From Physocladia obscura (Eukaryota; Chytridiomycota; Chytridiomycetes; Chytridiales; Chytriomycetaceae), in assembly GCA_027596945.1 (NCBI GenBank), contig JADGJH010000377.1, forward strand, positions 1 to 19,933: DNA of 19,933 nt, in the 5' to 3' direction. Each line of letters starts with the position of its first letter. Position 1 is the first letter of the stretch. The position numbers and the translations under genes are program-made. The notes under the pieces are model-generated. The model saw nothing but the letters and a program-made list of their open reading frames with translations, did not search any database and was not told where the DNA came from. Below, one piece after another: positions 1 to 9,801 of this stretch.

Positions 1-431
1 ATCAACTCTCTATCAATTCCAGATCTGCTGCTAAGCATTGCTTTTAATCTATTTTGAGCTTCATGTGGAATATATTGCATCATATTTGGTGTGCCAGCGT
101 ACCACTTGATCTTACACTGTAGCCACAAATATCTGAATTTGAAATATTAATTATTTTGATCCACAGCACCAGCAACTAAATCAGAAAATTCTAATTCATC
201 ATTTTCATCAGCAAGTGGTAATTTATCCAGTTGATGTTGGTCTTCTTCACTATTTCCATCATTGTTTTCAGCAGATTCAAACCATGAGTGCACAGAATTC
301 AAAATTTGTACTTCTGTGCTTTGATCATGAGCAATAGAATGTGTAGAAACATCAGCCAAGACAGTTACATGTGAATTTGTTGAATTTGATACTGTGGCAG
401 AAGTGATTGATACAGCAGAAACAGCAACATT
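1..431 (-). CDS. Partial gene, function unknown (two candidate 3' exons, runs off left edge)
   Basis: I do not recognise this gene. On the minus strand, an open frame without an ATG runs from a possible 3' splice site (AATAATCAG, exon from 431) down to 165. It encodes a Ser/Thr/Val-rich then strongly acidic stretch ending in LEFSDLVAGA. If unspliced it stops at 147-149. A 48-bp intron (117-164, GTGGAT...CTACAG) would join it in phase 0 to an open frame from 116 to base 1, which starts CKIKWYAGTPNMMQYIPHEA and has no stop for 38 codons. The intron size fits others in the window, but the donor is weak. There is no in-frame ATG, so a first exon must lie upstream if this is real; a better acceptor (CTGCCACAG, about 395) is an alternative exon start. 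The assignment rests only on open frame and splice signals. Confidence 0.4.
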
Positions 432-571
432 CTGATTATTTAATCAAATAAAGAACAATATCAACAAATTATAATATTATGTTAGCTTACAGAATTGCTT
501 CTTATTTTTCACAATAATTCTTTTTATTTTATTTTCATTCTCTTCTTTTCTTTTTTTCTTCTTTCCTCTTG

Positions 572-1587
572 ATTTTTTTCAAGTTGCTACGGGGCAAGTG
601 GACATGGAGTCAAAATTTTGCGCTTTTTGATTCAGAATACCCACATTTATCTTCAGCGCCTATCGATCTTGCTGTACGGCAAAAAAATTTACCAATTGTT
701 ACAACACTTGCACAATGCGGTGCTGTTCCTACAATATTTACCGTCAGTGCCGCAATAGAATCCAGAAACCTTCTAATAATAGCCAGTGTGTTGAATAGTC
801 TCAAACTCACATCGCTATCACCGCCATTTCCACCGCATTTGCAACTTTCCACCAACACTAATAGTAGCAGCAAAATTATGAATTCCAGCGCTAGGCCATC
901 AAAAAATGATTTGGTGGTTATTCTCTGCAGCGCAATCTGTACCGGCCGCGATAATATTGTCGAAACAACACACCAATCAGCACTTTTGACTCAAACACCT
1001 GCACATGTACCTTGCAGCCAAACGCGGCATGATACCTACCATTCGCATGTTAGCAAATTACCCACGGCTGTTAATTGCACTTGACGATGCCACAGCGACA
1101 ACTACGCCAGTCGCAAACGCCATTGGATCTTGCAGTGCAAGGAGAAAACTTGCTAGCCGTGTCTGTAATGATGACTGCCGGCATCCCAGTTGGCCCATAC
1201 GCGATCGCAGTTTCCGTTGAAAGCGGTCGAATTGAACTATTGCAAGCATTAACTGTAAATGAAAACAGCGAACGGAGTATTCATGCTGCTGTGTCGCCGC
1301 AAATGTTTGAAGAAACCGGAGGATCGATTGTACCAACGGTTGTGGCTGCGTTTGCGATGCAGAACGGTTCAGTTGCGATGCTACAGACGCTGTTGCGAGG
1401 ATTTACTGTCAAGATTCCGCCAGTTTTGTTGCTTATGGGCGTTCGGACTGGGAAAATCGAAGTTGTGCAGGTTTTGCTAGAGTTTTATTATGCCGAACGT
1501 ATTGATAGACATATTTTGGAAGTTGCGTTCACCATTGATTTTGAGATTGCGGAGATTTTGATTGCACATGTTGTTCAACCTAATTAA
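572..1587 (+). pseudogene. Ankyrin-like repeat gene with two frame breaks
   Basis: Three overlapping plus-strand frames together give a run of degenerate ankyrin-type helices: APIDLAVRQKNLPIV and AAIESRNLLIIASVL (about 650-800), AICTGRDNIVE (about 930), YLAAKRGMIPTIRMLANYP (1008-1065), TPLDLAVQGENLLAV (about 1117-1160), SVESGRIELLQAL and GVRTGKIEVVQVLLE, ending at TAA 1585-1587. The helix pairs repeat at about 30-residue spacing, as in ankyrin solenoids. The frame changes once near 995-1008 and again near 1090-1112. I tested the GT...AG pairs nearby and none restores frame with the right phase. It is therefore either a pseudogene or carries two indel errors. There is no clear start: a long pyrimidine tract ending in TTTTTTCAAG just before 589 looks like a 3' splice site, so a 5' exon may be missing. 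Such proteins usually mediate protein-protein contacts; the target is unknown. Confidence 0.5.
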
Positions 1588-1591
1588 ATGG

Positions 1592-1597
1592 AATAAA
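1592..1597 (+). terminator. AATAAA polyadenylation signal
   Basis: An exact AATAAA lies five bases after the stop codon of the ankyrin-like gene, which supports that stop as a genuine 3' end. It leaves only about 130 bp before the ATG of the next gene. Confidence 0.45.
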
Positions 1598-1727
1598 AAA
1601 AGTCAAGTTGTATTTAATTTTCTTCTTTTCCCCTTGTCTTTGCTGTAATTATCTACCCTTTTTCACAAACTTTTGACTCGCAAGTTTCGGTTGGAATTTT
1701 TTCGGAAGGAAACAAAACAATTTGGAG

Positions 1728-4186
1728 ATGGACTCGGCTGGGCAATTCACAGAGCCAAGTCTGGTTGCGATTACCGCCCAGGCAAATCGCACAGTCACCG
1801 GAGAAGCGCTCAGCGGCAGCAACAACGGGAACAGCCCGAGCGAATCTGCAAAGCTAATTCAGCCGCTTATTCGGCAACAACAACAAATTCCAGTTGTTCT
1901 CATTGTTCCTCCGCATACAAGCGATAACAGCAATAACGAGAGTGCTATTAATTCGGCCCAACGACCATTTACATGTCAATGGGAAATCAGGTGCGTGTGG
2001 CGGCCCATTTGTTAACGTATTATTTAGGCTAATTCTTGGCGGTTGTTTTGAGCAGCCTAGACAATATTTGTAACGACCAGTTCGGTGATCCCGATGCTTT
2101 CTACAGCCATCTTGCTGAAAACCATGTGGTTAGCCATTTTAGACTCACGGTAGTGTTTTTCTTTTTACCTAAATTTTTCAGGGTCGCAAAAGCACCGGTA
2201 ACTTGTCCCTAAACTGCAAATGGATTGGATGCTCGCATGCTGACAGGCCTTTCTCAAAGCGAGGTATTATTTTTTTGTACTCAGATTAAGTTAATATTTT
2301 GAACCAGATCATATTGTTTCTCATTGCCGTGCGCACGTTCCTTTTAAAGCCAATATTTGTATCGACTGCAATACTCCAGTTTAGTTGTTTTTCATTTTTT
2401 TTTTTAACTTCTTTCAAATAATTATCTAAATACTTTTACTATTTTCGATTCCCAAATTTCAGTTTAAGTGGTAAGTAGTTTGTTTTCATTTTTTTTCTTT
2501 CTTCATTGACTCAAACATTTTATTTTCAGGCCGCAAGGTGCAGTTTTCAGCAAGACCTCAATTTCCACACTTATTTTATCAGTATTATTAGATCTCAAAA
2601 AGCATTGCTTAAAACATGGACATAAGCTTGTCGAACCACTTCCAAAAGCCCCAGGTCCTTCAACGGTTGTAACTGATTTGGAAACAGGTCATCAACATCT
2701 TCGAGAAGGACCAAGATTGACTGGTGGAAACCGCAAACCAGGCCGAAATCCGAAAGAAATTCGCAAATCTGTCAATGCTACTATCACAGCGTACCCACTG
2801 CAAATCCAATTACCGAATTATCCTGGGCGATTAATTTCGCAGTCTGTTGAAATTCAAACATCAATTCCGAATAATTCCAGTTTCAATACTTTTATTCTGC
2901 CGTCAAATAATCCTAACTTTTACGATACATCTAGCCGGATAGAAACTGTCCCATCTCAATCGCAATATGTATATTCAACAGAATCACATCATCAACCACA
3001 AAAAATTCTTGCTCCACAAAGTTATTCTTTGTCTCATAGTCAACACAACCCGCAATATGTACAAGAAGCTCAATACCTTCAAACCAATTCAATTTCCAGC
3101 CAAGCTCAACCTATTGCACACCACCAACCGCAACCAAACTTCCAGTATCGACAAAGTCAACCGCCAATTCAGCGGAAAATTAGCAACAGTAGTCGCGCAG
3201 CTATATCTGTTCTCCTCAACACTCCGCTACCAAAAACACCGGCACCAAAAACTCCAGCAACCACAATGCCTTCTGTACACCTCCAACAAAACAATCAAGC
3301 ATTTCTGAATCCGAACACATTTGCTTTGAAACCTCAAATCATGCCTCCTCAACAGCCACTACAGCAATTACACCCACTGCAAATGCTTCCACTCTCTCAT
3401 CGAATCGCCGAAACGCAACAACACACGTATCGCCGCTCGTATCTGCAACAACAAGACAACTCGGCGAATTCATTTAGCCCAAAACAACCCATACAAGCAA
3501 TCAACAGTGGTTCTTCATTGAGATTGCATCCGTATGTGCGCCAACAACTACCGCAGCCACCGCAGTTATTACATTACGTGCAACAGCAACAACAGCAACA
3601 ACAAACTTCTATATTTGCAGAATCAGTCGTGGCACAGCAAACTCCGTACTTTGGCGACTTTGCGTTCGGAGGATTGTCGGGGAGTATATTCAATGCTGCA
3701 AGCAGTCCGTTTGTACGGTTACAACAGCATCGACTAATAGAGCAAGTTGACGCGCGATTTAATGACTGTGATTTTGGCAGTGGTATCGGCTACGGCATTG
3801 GTGGTGGCGGATATGAATCGGCAAAGCCAGTAACAGCCCAGATTCAGACTTTGTTACAATATGCGACGCCAGCATTACAGTTGCCGTTTTCGCCCCTTTT
3901 TGAAGCGCAGCTGTCACAATCTGGATATCAAGACAACGGTGTACGAGAAGATTTGGAGACAGTAGAGCAGTATGGTTTTACGGATGATGCGCTGTCGGTG
4001 GTACCAGCAGCAACAGCGGCAGCGACGCTTGTGGATGTTGATGGGGTTGTTATGGCTATTGGTGTTGCGAGTGGTGTTGGAACAGGTGTTAATAGAGCGG
4101 CTGATCAATTGAGCGCTGCTTATGGATTGATCACGGACTATCGGGTTGGCGAGTTTGGAAAAATTAATGACGACGCGTTATTTTAA
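1728..4186 (+). CDS. PacC/Rim101-type C2H2 zinc-finger transcription factor
   Basis: Homologue of the fungal ambient-pH regulator PacC/Rim101, which binds GCCARG sites and is activated by proteolysis. Exons: 1728-1990, 2056-2128, 2182-2263, 2308-2378, 2463-2470, 2530-2537, 2592-4186. Together they are 2100 nt and encode 699 aa. Three fingers lie at residues 83-177. Finger 1 starts CQWEI and ends HLAENHVGRKST (PacC hallmark). Finger 2 contains KRDHIVSHCRAHVPFK. Finger 3 contains CNTPFKWPQDLKKHCLKH, with perfect C-x2-C-x12-H-x3-H. The large last exon is Gln/Pro/Ser-rich and disordered, with a poly-Gln run near 3580-3605, a Gly-rich patch near 3780-3815 and two YPxx(I/L) sequences at about residues 236 and 245 that resemble PalA/Rim20-binding motifs. 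I chose ATG 1728 because the in-frame codon just upstream is TTG. Fingers 1 and 2 carry small spacing insertions relative to typical PacC. The family call rests on finger motifs that read through six introns in frame; the promoter and processing site are not identified. Confidence 0.9.
2463..2470 (+). other. 8-nt microexon 5 of the PacC-like gene
   Basis: TTTAAGTG lies between an 84-bp intron (2379-2462, GTTTAG...TTTCAG) and a 59-bp intron (2471-2529) whose donor GTAAGT is a perfect consensus. It encodes Phe-Lys and two bases of Trp. Without it the third zinc finger loses its conserved FK.PQDLKKH core. Confidence 0.8.
2530..2537 (+). other. 8-nt microexon 6 of the PacC-like gene
   Basis: GCCGCAAG follows acceptor TATTTTCAG and precedes donor GTGCAG of a 54-bp intron (2538-2591) that ends TTATTAG. 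It supplies the last base of Trp, then Pro-Gln and the first base of Asp, giving FKWPQDLKKH across three junctions. Confidence 0.8.
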
Positions 4187-5890
4187 CACATATTTTAAAA
4201 CGAAGGAAAAAAAAAACCCCCCATTGGCAATCAAACAAAGAGAAGTTGTGGGCTGAAGTTATCAGCTAGAGACAAAGCCTTTTAAACACATGGACAAAGA
4301 ATGGACTGCAATTATCATGGACATCAATAGATGGCATCATCACTCCCATTACTACAATTGTTGCTGCCATTACTGTTGTCACTGCCATCTTCCAAAAAAC
4401 CAATCCCAGAACCATCCAATTCTTCAATTTCTGCAAAATTAACGTGCTGAGCTTTGCATTCAATAAATTACTTGATTTTAATAATTAGAAGTTTTAGATG
4501 TGAGACCAGTGGCTCAATGCTTTGCCATCATTTTTTTCAGACTCTGTTTGGCCACTTTTCTTATTACCCCACTGGACAGGACACATGAATTCATTTCACT
4601 CATTATGAAAGTTTTCCATTTTAGTTTTACATTGGAAAGATAAGTTTGGTTGTAATCTTTTACTGCAATAAAGATACTGAGCAGCTTACAATTTGTTGAG
4701 TAGAGTTGGACACTAATAGGAGAGAGTTGTCAGAACTACAAGTTATCAATATTTAGATGATTTTGTAGTACAGCTGTAGGTTTCACTATTTATTACCAGT
4801 GCTTTGGCAATTTTCCTCTTAGAAAAGTGGGAAAAAGCACATCAATGGGACGATGTGACCTTTTTTTAAAGGTATTTATAAATTATTCATTTTCAATGGT
4901 ACCATGTTAATAGCCTCTTTATTTTTGCCAATTGAACAAATTTGTCAATTAAATAAAATTAAAAATTGATTTTCAATTTCAAACGTTAAATGAAGTAAAT
5001 CAAAAATGAAAAGCTTTTATATTAATAAAGATGTTGATTATTACATAGTGATAACTTATTTAGACACCTCCTGCAATTGTCCCATTCATCCAAAAGCATA
5101 ATCCATGCATTTTAAAGTGTCCTTTACAATGGCAAAGTGGTAGTACATGTGTATATGTCAGTAATTTAAATTCTATTTTCTAACAAATGCAAGTAATGTA
5201 TTGAAGCAAAATTGAGAATTCATTATACTATATCATCGACACTCTGTGAGCAAAATATGTTGAGAGAAAAACTTTGACACACAAGGGTGCACTTAAATAA
5301 ATCTTGAGCCATAATATATTATTATATATCTATTTATGGATAAAAGTGCACTGGTGTATGCTATTTTGTGCTGGAGTCATGTATTGGTGTGCAAAGTAAA
5401 TTACATTGTAAAATGGCAAATTATAAATGTGAAAATGTATTTATAGTATTTATTGTGTGTGTTAACACAATTAGTTTCTCTGTGTACAATATAAGACTCT
5501 CACCAAAAATTTCTGCAATCAAAATGGAGCAAGTTTTTCTTCTGACTTAAGTGGCAATTAAAGCAATGAGTTTTTGCTAAACCAACACCACCAAACATAT
5601 TTCTGGGTCAAAAATTGAAAAAAGCAACAGTTTTGCAAGAAAAAGTTATCACTGCTTTCAGATACTTTATAACATCTCACATCCACCAGATCAATTTCTA
5701 TTTAAAGAAACCAACACACACAAAAAACTTCCAACATAAAAAAAATGTTTGAAGAAAAAAGATGAAAAAACAGAAAACAGGTGAAAATAAAGATAATTTT
5801 TCAGAGTAGAGGTACTGGTCAAGTGAACATGAGTGTTATTGGTCTTGATTGCAAGGGCAACCAGGAGGAACACCAATGGGCTGGCAAATG
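4187..5890. other. AT-rich intergenic region, no intact gene
   Basis: I see no convincing complete gene here. One candidate terminal exon lies on the minus strand at 4324-4430: it follows a good acceptor (TTAATTTTGCAG) and encodes an acidic Gly/Ser/Asn/Asp-rich tail containing GFLEDGSDNSNGSNN and ending at TGA 4324-4326. I could not find its upstream partner exon, because the frames beyond it are full of stops. The rest is AT-rich and CpG-poor and grades into the repeat block to its right. Confidence 0.4.
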
Positions 5891-5989
5891 TGAGATCAAG
5901 GGCATTGTGGTACTGGCTTGTGGACTTGCCTATCTGAGTCCACCCAAAAACTGTTGAGCTGCTGGAAGTGTTTGCATTTCATATAAATG

Positions 5990-6900
5990 AAACCCACCAC
6001 TGCTAATGCATCAATGTATGTGGTCATTAGTTGCAAAACTTGTTCAGCACTGTGTCAAGTCAGATCTCTTTGCCCACTGCCAGATCAATTATTGGGTACT
6101 GGGTTAAAAGGATGTCAGCTGCACCTGAGCATTTAGATGCATAGAGTTCAGATAGTGTGCATCTGCATTTGAGACAGTCTTCCTAACATCTGACTACAAC
6201 ACAAGTCCAGCAAATGACTGTGTTGCATCTCTTACAATTGATGCCTGAGTCTGACTTAAGATACAGCTGGATTCTGTCTTTATTTTAACTTGAATAGTGC
6301 CTGCCACATTTTCAAGACCATTATCAAGTTCCAATATAGCATGTTTGTGAAGATAAAGCCAAGTTTTGTCTGGTAGTGTGTGTGGTGGTTTAAGTGGGGA
6401 TTAGTAAGGAGAATACAGTGGTGCAGTTGAGCAGTCAAGCAGCACAGCTCCGGAGTGCATTGCTGTGAGTGATGAGTCATGGCAAGGTTTCCTGATAGGG
6501 CAGTTTTACACAAAAGAGAGCTTCATGCCAGATTTGGACATCAGGAATTGAACAGTCAGTTGAGTTGCATATTTGCACAGCTTACAGCAAGTTAAGTTCA
6601 TTAGCACAGTGTCTAAATGGTTCAACTTGAAGCAACTGGTGAAGCACAGCTGCAGAAGTGTTTCTTACAGTGGATGCAATGATGCACAGAGCCAGCAGTT
6701 GGACAAACTCATATACTTTTGACTGATTATACTTTGAGTGCAACATTATTCTTGAGAACCAAGTACACAAAGCTCCTGTAGATATTAGCAGAAGCTGCTG
6801 GACTCCATCCCATTTCATGCATGCAAAAAGATGTATGAGTAATGATAACTCCAGATACCTTTTGAGTGCATTCATGAGTAAGCTGGGACCAGTCAAATAC
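5990..6900 (-). mobile_element. Decayed LINE, C-terminal part after the RT domain
   Basis: Minus-strand frames, broken by many stops and shifts, carry patches like the post-RT region of LINE-type polyproteins. These are a thumb-like stretch KWDGVQQLLLISTGALCTWF (about 6755-6815), KLPYQET followed by HSNALRSCAA (about 6430-6510), and SGAADILLTQYPIIDLAVGK (about 6065-6130), which resembles the SGPGA...L motif downstream of RT in some retroelements. The orientation agrees with the RT fragment to the right, so both may come from one element. Motif recognition by eye in badly decayed sequence is uncertain. Confidence 0.45.
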
Positions 6901-6994
6901 TACACTTGCAAAATGGAAGACTGATATACTGTGAGATTCTCACATGAGGGTTGAGTTTGTTCAAAACTTCTTGACTTTATTCAATAATTATCTT

Positions 6995-7090
6995 TGTAAA
7001 TATTTATTTATTATTTTGTAAATACTTGTTTATTTATATTCTGTAAATATTTGTTTATTTATATTCTGTATATAATTTTATTTATTTATT
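6995..7090. repeat. AT-rich tandem repeat, 25-bp unit
   Basis: Two near-identical 25-bp copies (7017-7041 and 7042-7066, unit TGTAAATAyTTGTTTATTTA plus TATTC) are flanked by a shorter degenerate copy at 6995-7016 and a partial copy from 7067. The array lies inside the stretch that separates the two LINE parts. Confidence 0.8.
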
Positions 7091-8320
7091 GGTTGTCTGT
7101 TTGGTTCTTTTGGAGTATTCTTGTTTTTGGTTTTCTTATTAATTTGTTTTGTTTCTCTTTGGGTTTTGGAGTTGAATTGATAAATTGAAGATGTTTTGAA
7201 AAATAGCATGTTGTTTGCAGGATGCAAACAGCTCTGTGAGGCTAGTGGTGCATCAAGCTCAACCAGTGTTTCTGCGCTGCTGGGGGCCTTTCACTGTGAG
7301 TGTGACACTTGGAGCTGCTGTATTGGACTCACAGCAGCCCAAGGGGTAAGTGCCAATCTTCTTTTTACACCCCTTCCACCCCCTGTTTTCCATAACACTT
7401 GGAACAGATCTAGTGATGCTGTGGAAGGAGTTAGTGGATATTCTACAGTAGTGCACCATCCTTTGGGAGGCATATTCCCCAGGACTAAGAGTTGTTGGTA
7501 TCACCAGAAATGGAGTGGGCTGCCCAATGATTGGACCAGCAAATATAAACTTGCAAATATACCACCATGTGTACAGGACAGGCAACCAGGGCAATGAGTG
7601 ATGAGGCAACTTTAGATGCATGCATTGATTGAGTGCAGCCTTGTTGTAAAGAGAAGGGTTCTTGTTGTTGGTGGTGCCAAACAAGGACTTGGCATCTTAA
7701 TTGGAAAAGGAGAAAACAATGTTTGTGTATTTATTAACCATACTTACCTGTTTCTATCTATTATATCTATTCTATTTATCTCCAGAACATGAAGAACACT
7801 ACCTGCCTAGCCAGGGTTCAGATATTTTCCTGAGTTTGTTCTGGATCTATTTCCATTGCTTTGCTGTGGTGAGTTTCAATTATTTGATGCAAATGTTGTA
7901 GAGTGTTGAATCCTGCAAAGGCAGATTCACTTGAACTAGTGGAATTTGCACAATAAAGTATAATTTAGTTTTTAGAATCTTATTATTTATTTTCAAGACT
8001 AGAACAACAATTTAATATGCCTAATTCTATGCCTTAAATTAAAACTTTTTTTTTGTGCCTTATTTCTAATGCCTCAATATTGATGAAAAACCAATTTCTT
8101 AGCAAAAGAAAATTGTTCAAATATAAAGAGACAAAGTTAGAATATTAAATCCCCATTCTTGAATTTTGCTGTGAACAAAAATAATTATTATTTTCTTTCA
8201 CAGTTATCTAATAAATAATATTTCTATTTCCAATTCTATTAAATATTATTTAACATTTATTCAGCTTGTACAACACTTTTATTCTTAAATCTAACATAGA
8301 GCTAGTTTACTGGCTCTGTA
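7091..8320. other. CpG-depleted sequence between LINE parts, no gene recognised
   Basis: Open frames of 60-141 codons occur on both strands (for example 7196-7597 + and 7259-7684 -), but they overlap each other, show no family motif and lie in sequence almost free of CpG. I read the stretch as repeat debris, possibly an insertion that split the LINE. The part from 7920 to 8300 is very AT-rich with no feature. Confidence 0.4.
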
Positions 8321-8325
8321 TTGCT

Positions 8326-8402
8326 TACCAGCTTTGAGCTGATGAATCAGCTTCAAGTTGTAGAGCTGGTCTTGAGCTTATGTACCAGCTTTAGGCTGAT
8401 GA
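8326..8402. repeat. Direct repeat pair with a perfect inverted repeat
   Basis: TACCAGCTTTGAGCTGATGA at 8326-8345 recurs with two changes (TACCAGCTTTAGGCTGATGA) at 8383-8402. The first copy overlaps a perfect 7-bp inverted repeat, AGCTGAT-GA-ATCAGCT, at 8337-8352. The pair sits where the LINE RT reading frame fades out, so it may mark an insertion edge or a decayed non-autonomous element. Confidence 0.6.
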
Positions 8403-9410
8403 CTGAACTTTGCTTGATAGGACAGGAAGAACCTGACAATACAGCACAGTTTCTTTTGATGGTAGGTCCTCACTGTAGAGATGTAGAGGAGCTTCACATG
8501 TTTCCAAAGTTGGATCAAGAAAAGCACACTTTGTGGGCAAGAACCAAATGCCAACTTTGCACAACCAGTGTTCACTGATGGTGAAAAGTCCTGCAAAGTC
8601 CACCAAATTGCCTGCAAGAAGGGACATGTCATCTGCAAACAACAGATTGTCGAGGCAGACACCATGTGCTACAACTGTTGGGATACCACGCTTTTTGGAA
8701 TCTAATTGATAGGTTGTGAAAATGAGAGTTAAACAATAGTGGAGAGGCAGAAGAACCATGTAAGAGCCCACAACAACTTTTAATTGGCTTACTTGCGCAT
8801 GCCACAATGACCAATGAACTGAAGTTGTGACCCAACAGGTATTGTAGCCACCTAAGCATCTCATTGTCAACAGGAAACATCTCACAAAGAATTTGCCACA
8901 GGATACATCAGTCAACTTGATTGTAGGCCACCTTGATGTCCATGAGGACAGTCATAGCATTGCAATTTGCATTCAAGACTTCATGCAACCCCATTGCTGG
9001 TTGATAGCTGAAAAAAGCAGCCAGAATCCACCTTGGTTGTCATTGAGCCATGACAGCATTGATGCCAGCTCTGGAATGAGTAGTCATTTTTAGAGCTGCC
9101 AAGCTGTGCATGTCAGCACAATTGGCCAGTAGTTTGCAATATTTTTGGCTGAGCCTTGTTTTTTGAAGAGTGATACAGTCAGGGTCAACCCCCAGTCTGA
9201 GGGAATTAGGGGAATCTTGTGTACAAGTTGCATGAGTTTTGCTGGAATGCCATCAACTCCAGTCAATTTTCAAAAGAGAAGACCAGCAATTGCTTTTTTC
9301 ACTGCTTTAAAGTCAAAGATTTTGACTGTACTGTGAGGTGAAGCTTGAGGGACCAGTTTAGTGTGCAGATCAAAATTGATCTGGTTCAGTGCAATCTAAG
9401 TCATCATCAT
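8390..9410 (-). mobile_element. Decayed non-LTR retrotransposon (LINE) reverse transcriptase
   Basis: Reverse transcriptase blocks occur in the correct order on the minus strand. They are KAVKKAIAGLL followed by LTGVDGIPAKLM (about 9240-9330), FKKQGSAKNIANYWPIVLT (about 9110-9165), VLMDIKVAYNQVD (the catalytic-Asp block usually written DIKAAYDSVDR, about 8915-8955), GLLHGSSASPLLFN (about 8725-8770), and LLFADDMSLLAGN (the YxDD box, here FADD, about 8615-8655), followed by GIWFLPTKCAFL. Frameshifts and stops separate the blocks, so the element is dead. No endonuclease domain was recognised upstream. There are only a handful of CpGs in the whole block. Confidence 0.85.
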
Positions 9411-9801
9411 CCAGAACAGCACAATTCTGCAGGGATTTCAAAGCACAAGGGCATTTTGAAATACACCAGATTTTTTGGTCTCAATATGAGACACAGTAGC
9501 ACTGAGTACAGATTCATTCAGTGCTTATAAGTTAGGAAAGAGAGTAGGAAATACCATTGAGGAAGTTTCTGTTGCAAGAGCTTCAGCAGGAATGTTCACA
9601 GTTTGCACAGGAATGGGCTGTAATAGTGCAGTTATAATTCAGGAAGAGCATAAGTATTACTCATTTTAGTTTTTTTTTTCATTTTTTTTTTCATTGTTCA
9701 CCTTGTAGTTTCAAGTTGATAGTGGGTAGCAATGTCTGAAAAGGATTTTGGTTTATTTGATTGGGTGAAGGAAGGTCAAATCTGATTGGTTGAGGGAATG
9801 A

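Noticed and set aside
1673..1927. Plus-strand ORF of 84 codons overlapping PacC exon 1
   Set aside because: An Arg/Gln/Ser-rich frame with no motif; the other frame leads into the CQW zinc-finger sequence.
3914..4108. Minus-strand Cys/Arg-rich ORF within the PacC last exon
   Set aside because: Antisense shadow of the Ala/Val-rich PacC C-terminus.
2678..4186. A 502-codon stand-alone gene starting at 2678
   Set aside because: The first codon is TTG and the frame is continuous upstream with the DLKKH zinc-finger exon, so it is the last exon of the PacC-like gene.
6995..7090. Possible CRISPR-like array
   Set aside because: The units are directly adjacent AT-rich tandem copies without spacers, in a eukaryotic context.
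7196..7684. Opposed ORFs of 133 and 141 codons
   Set aside because: They overlap each other on opposite strands in CpG-depleted repeat sequence and show no motif, so neither can be supported as a gene.
8893..9530. Plus-strand ORFs of 61-66 codons
   Set aside because: Antisense shadows of the LINE reverse transcriptase, whose ordered motifs lie on the minus strand.
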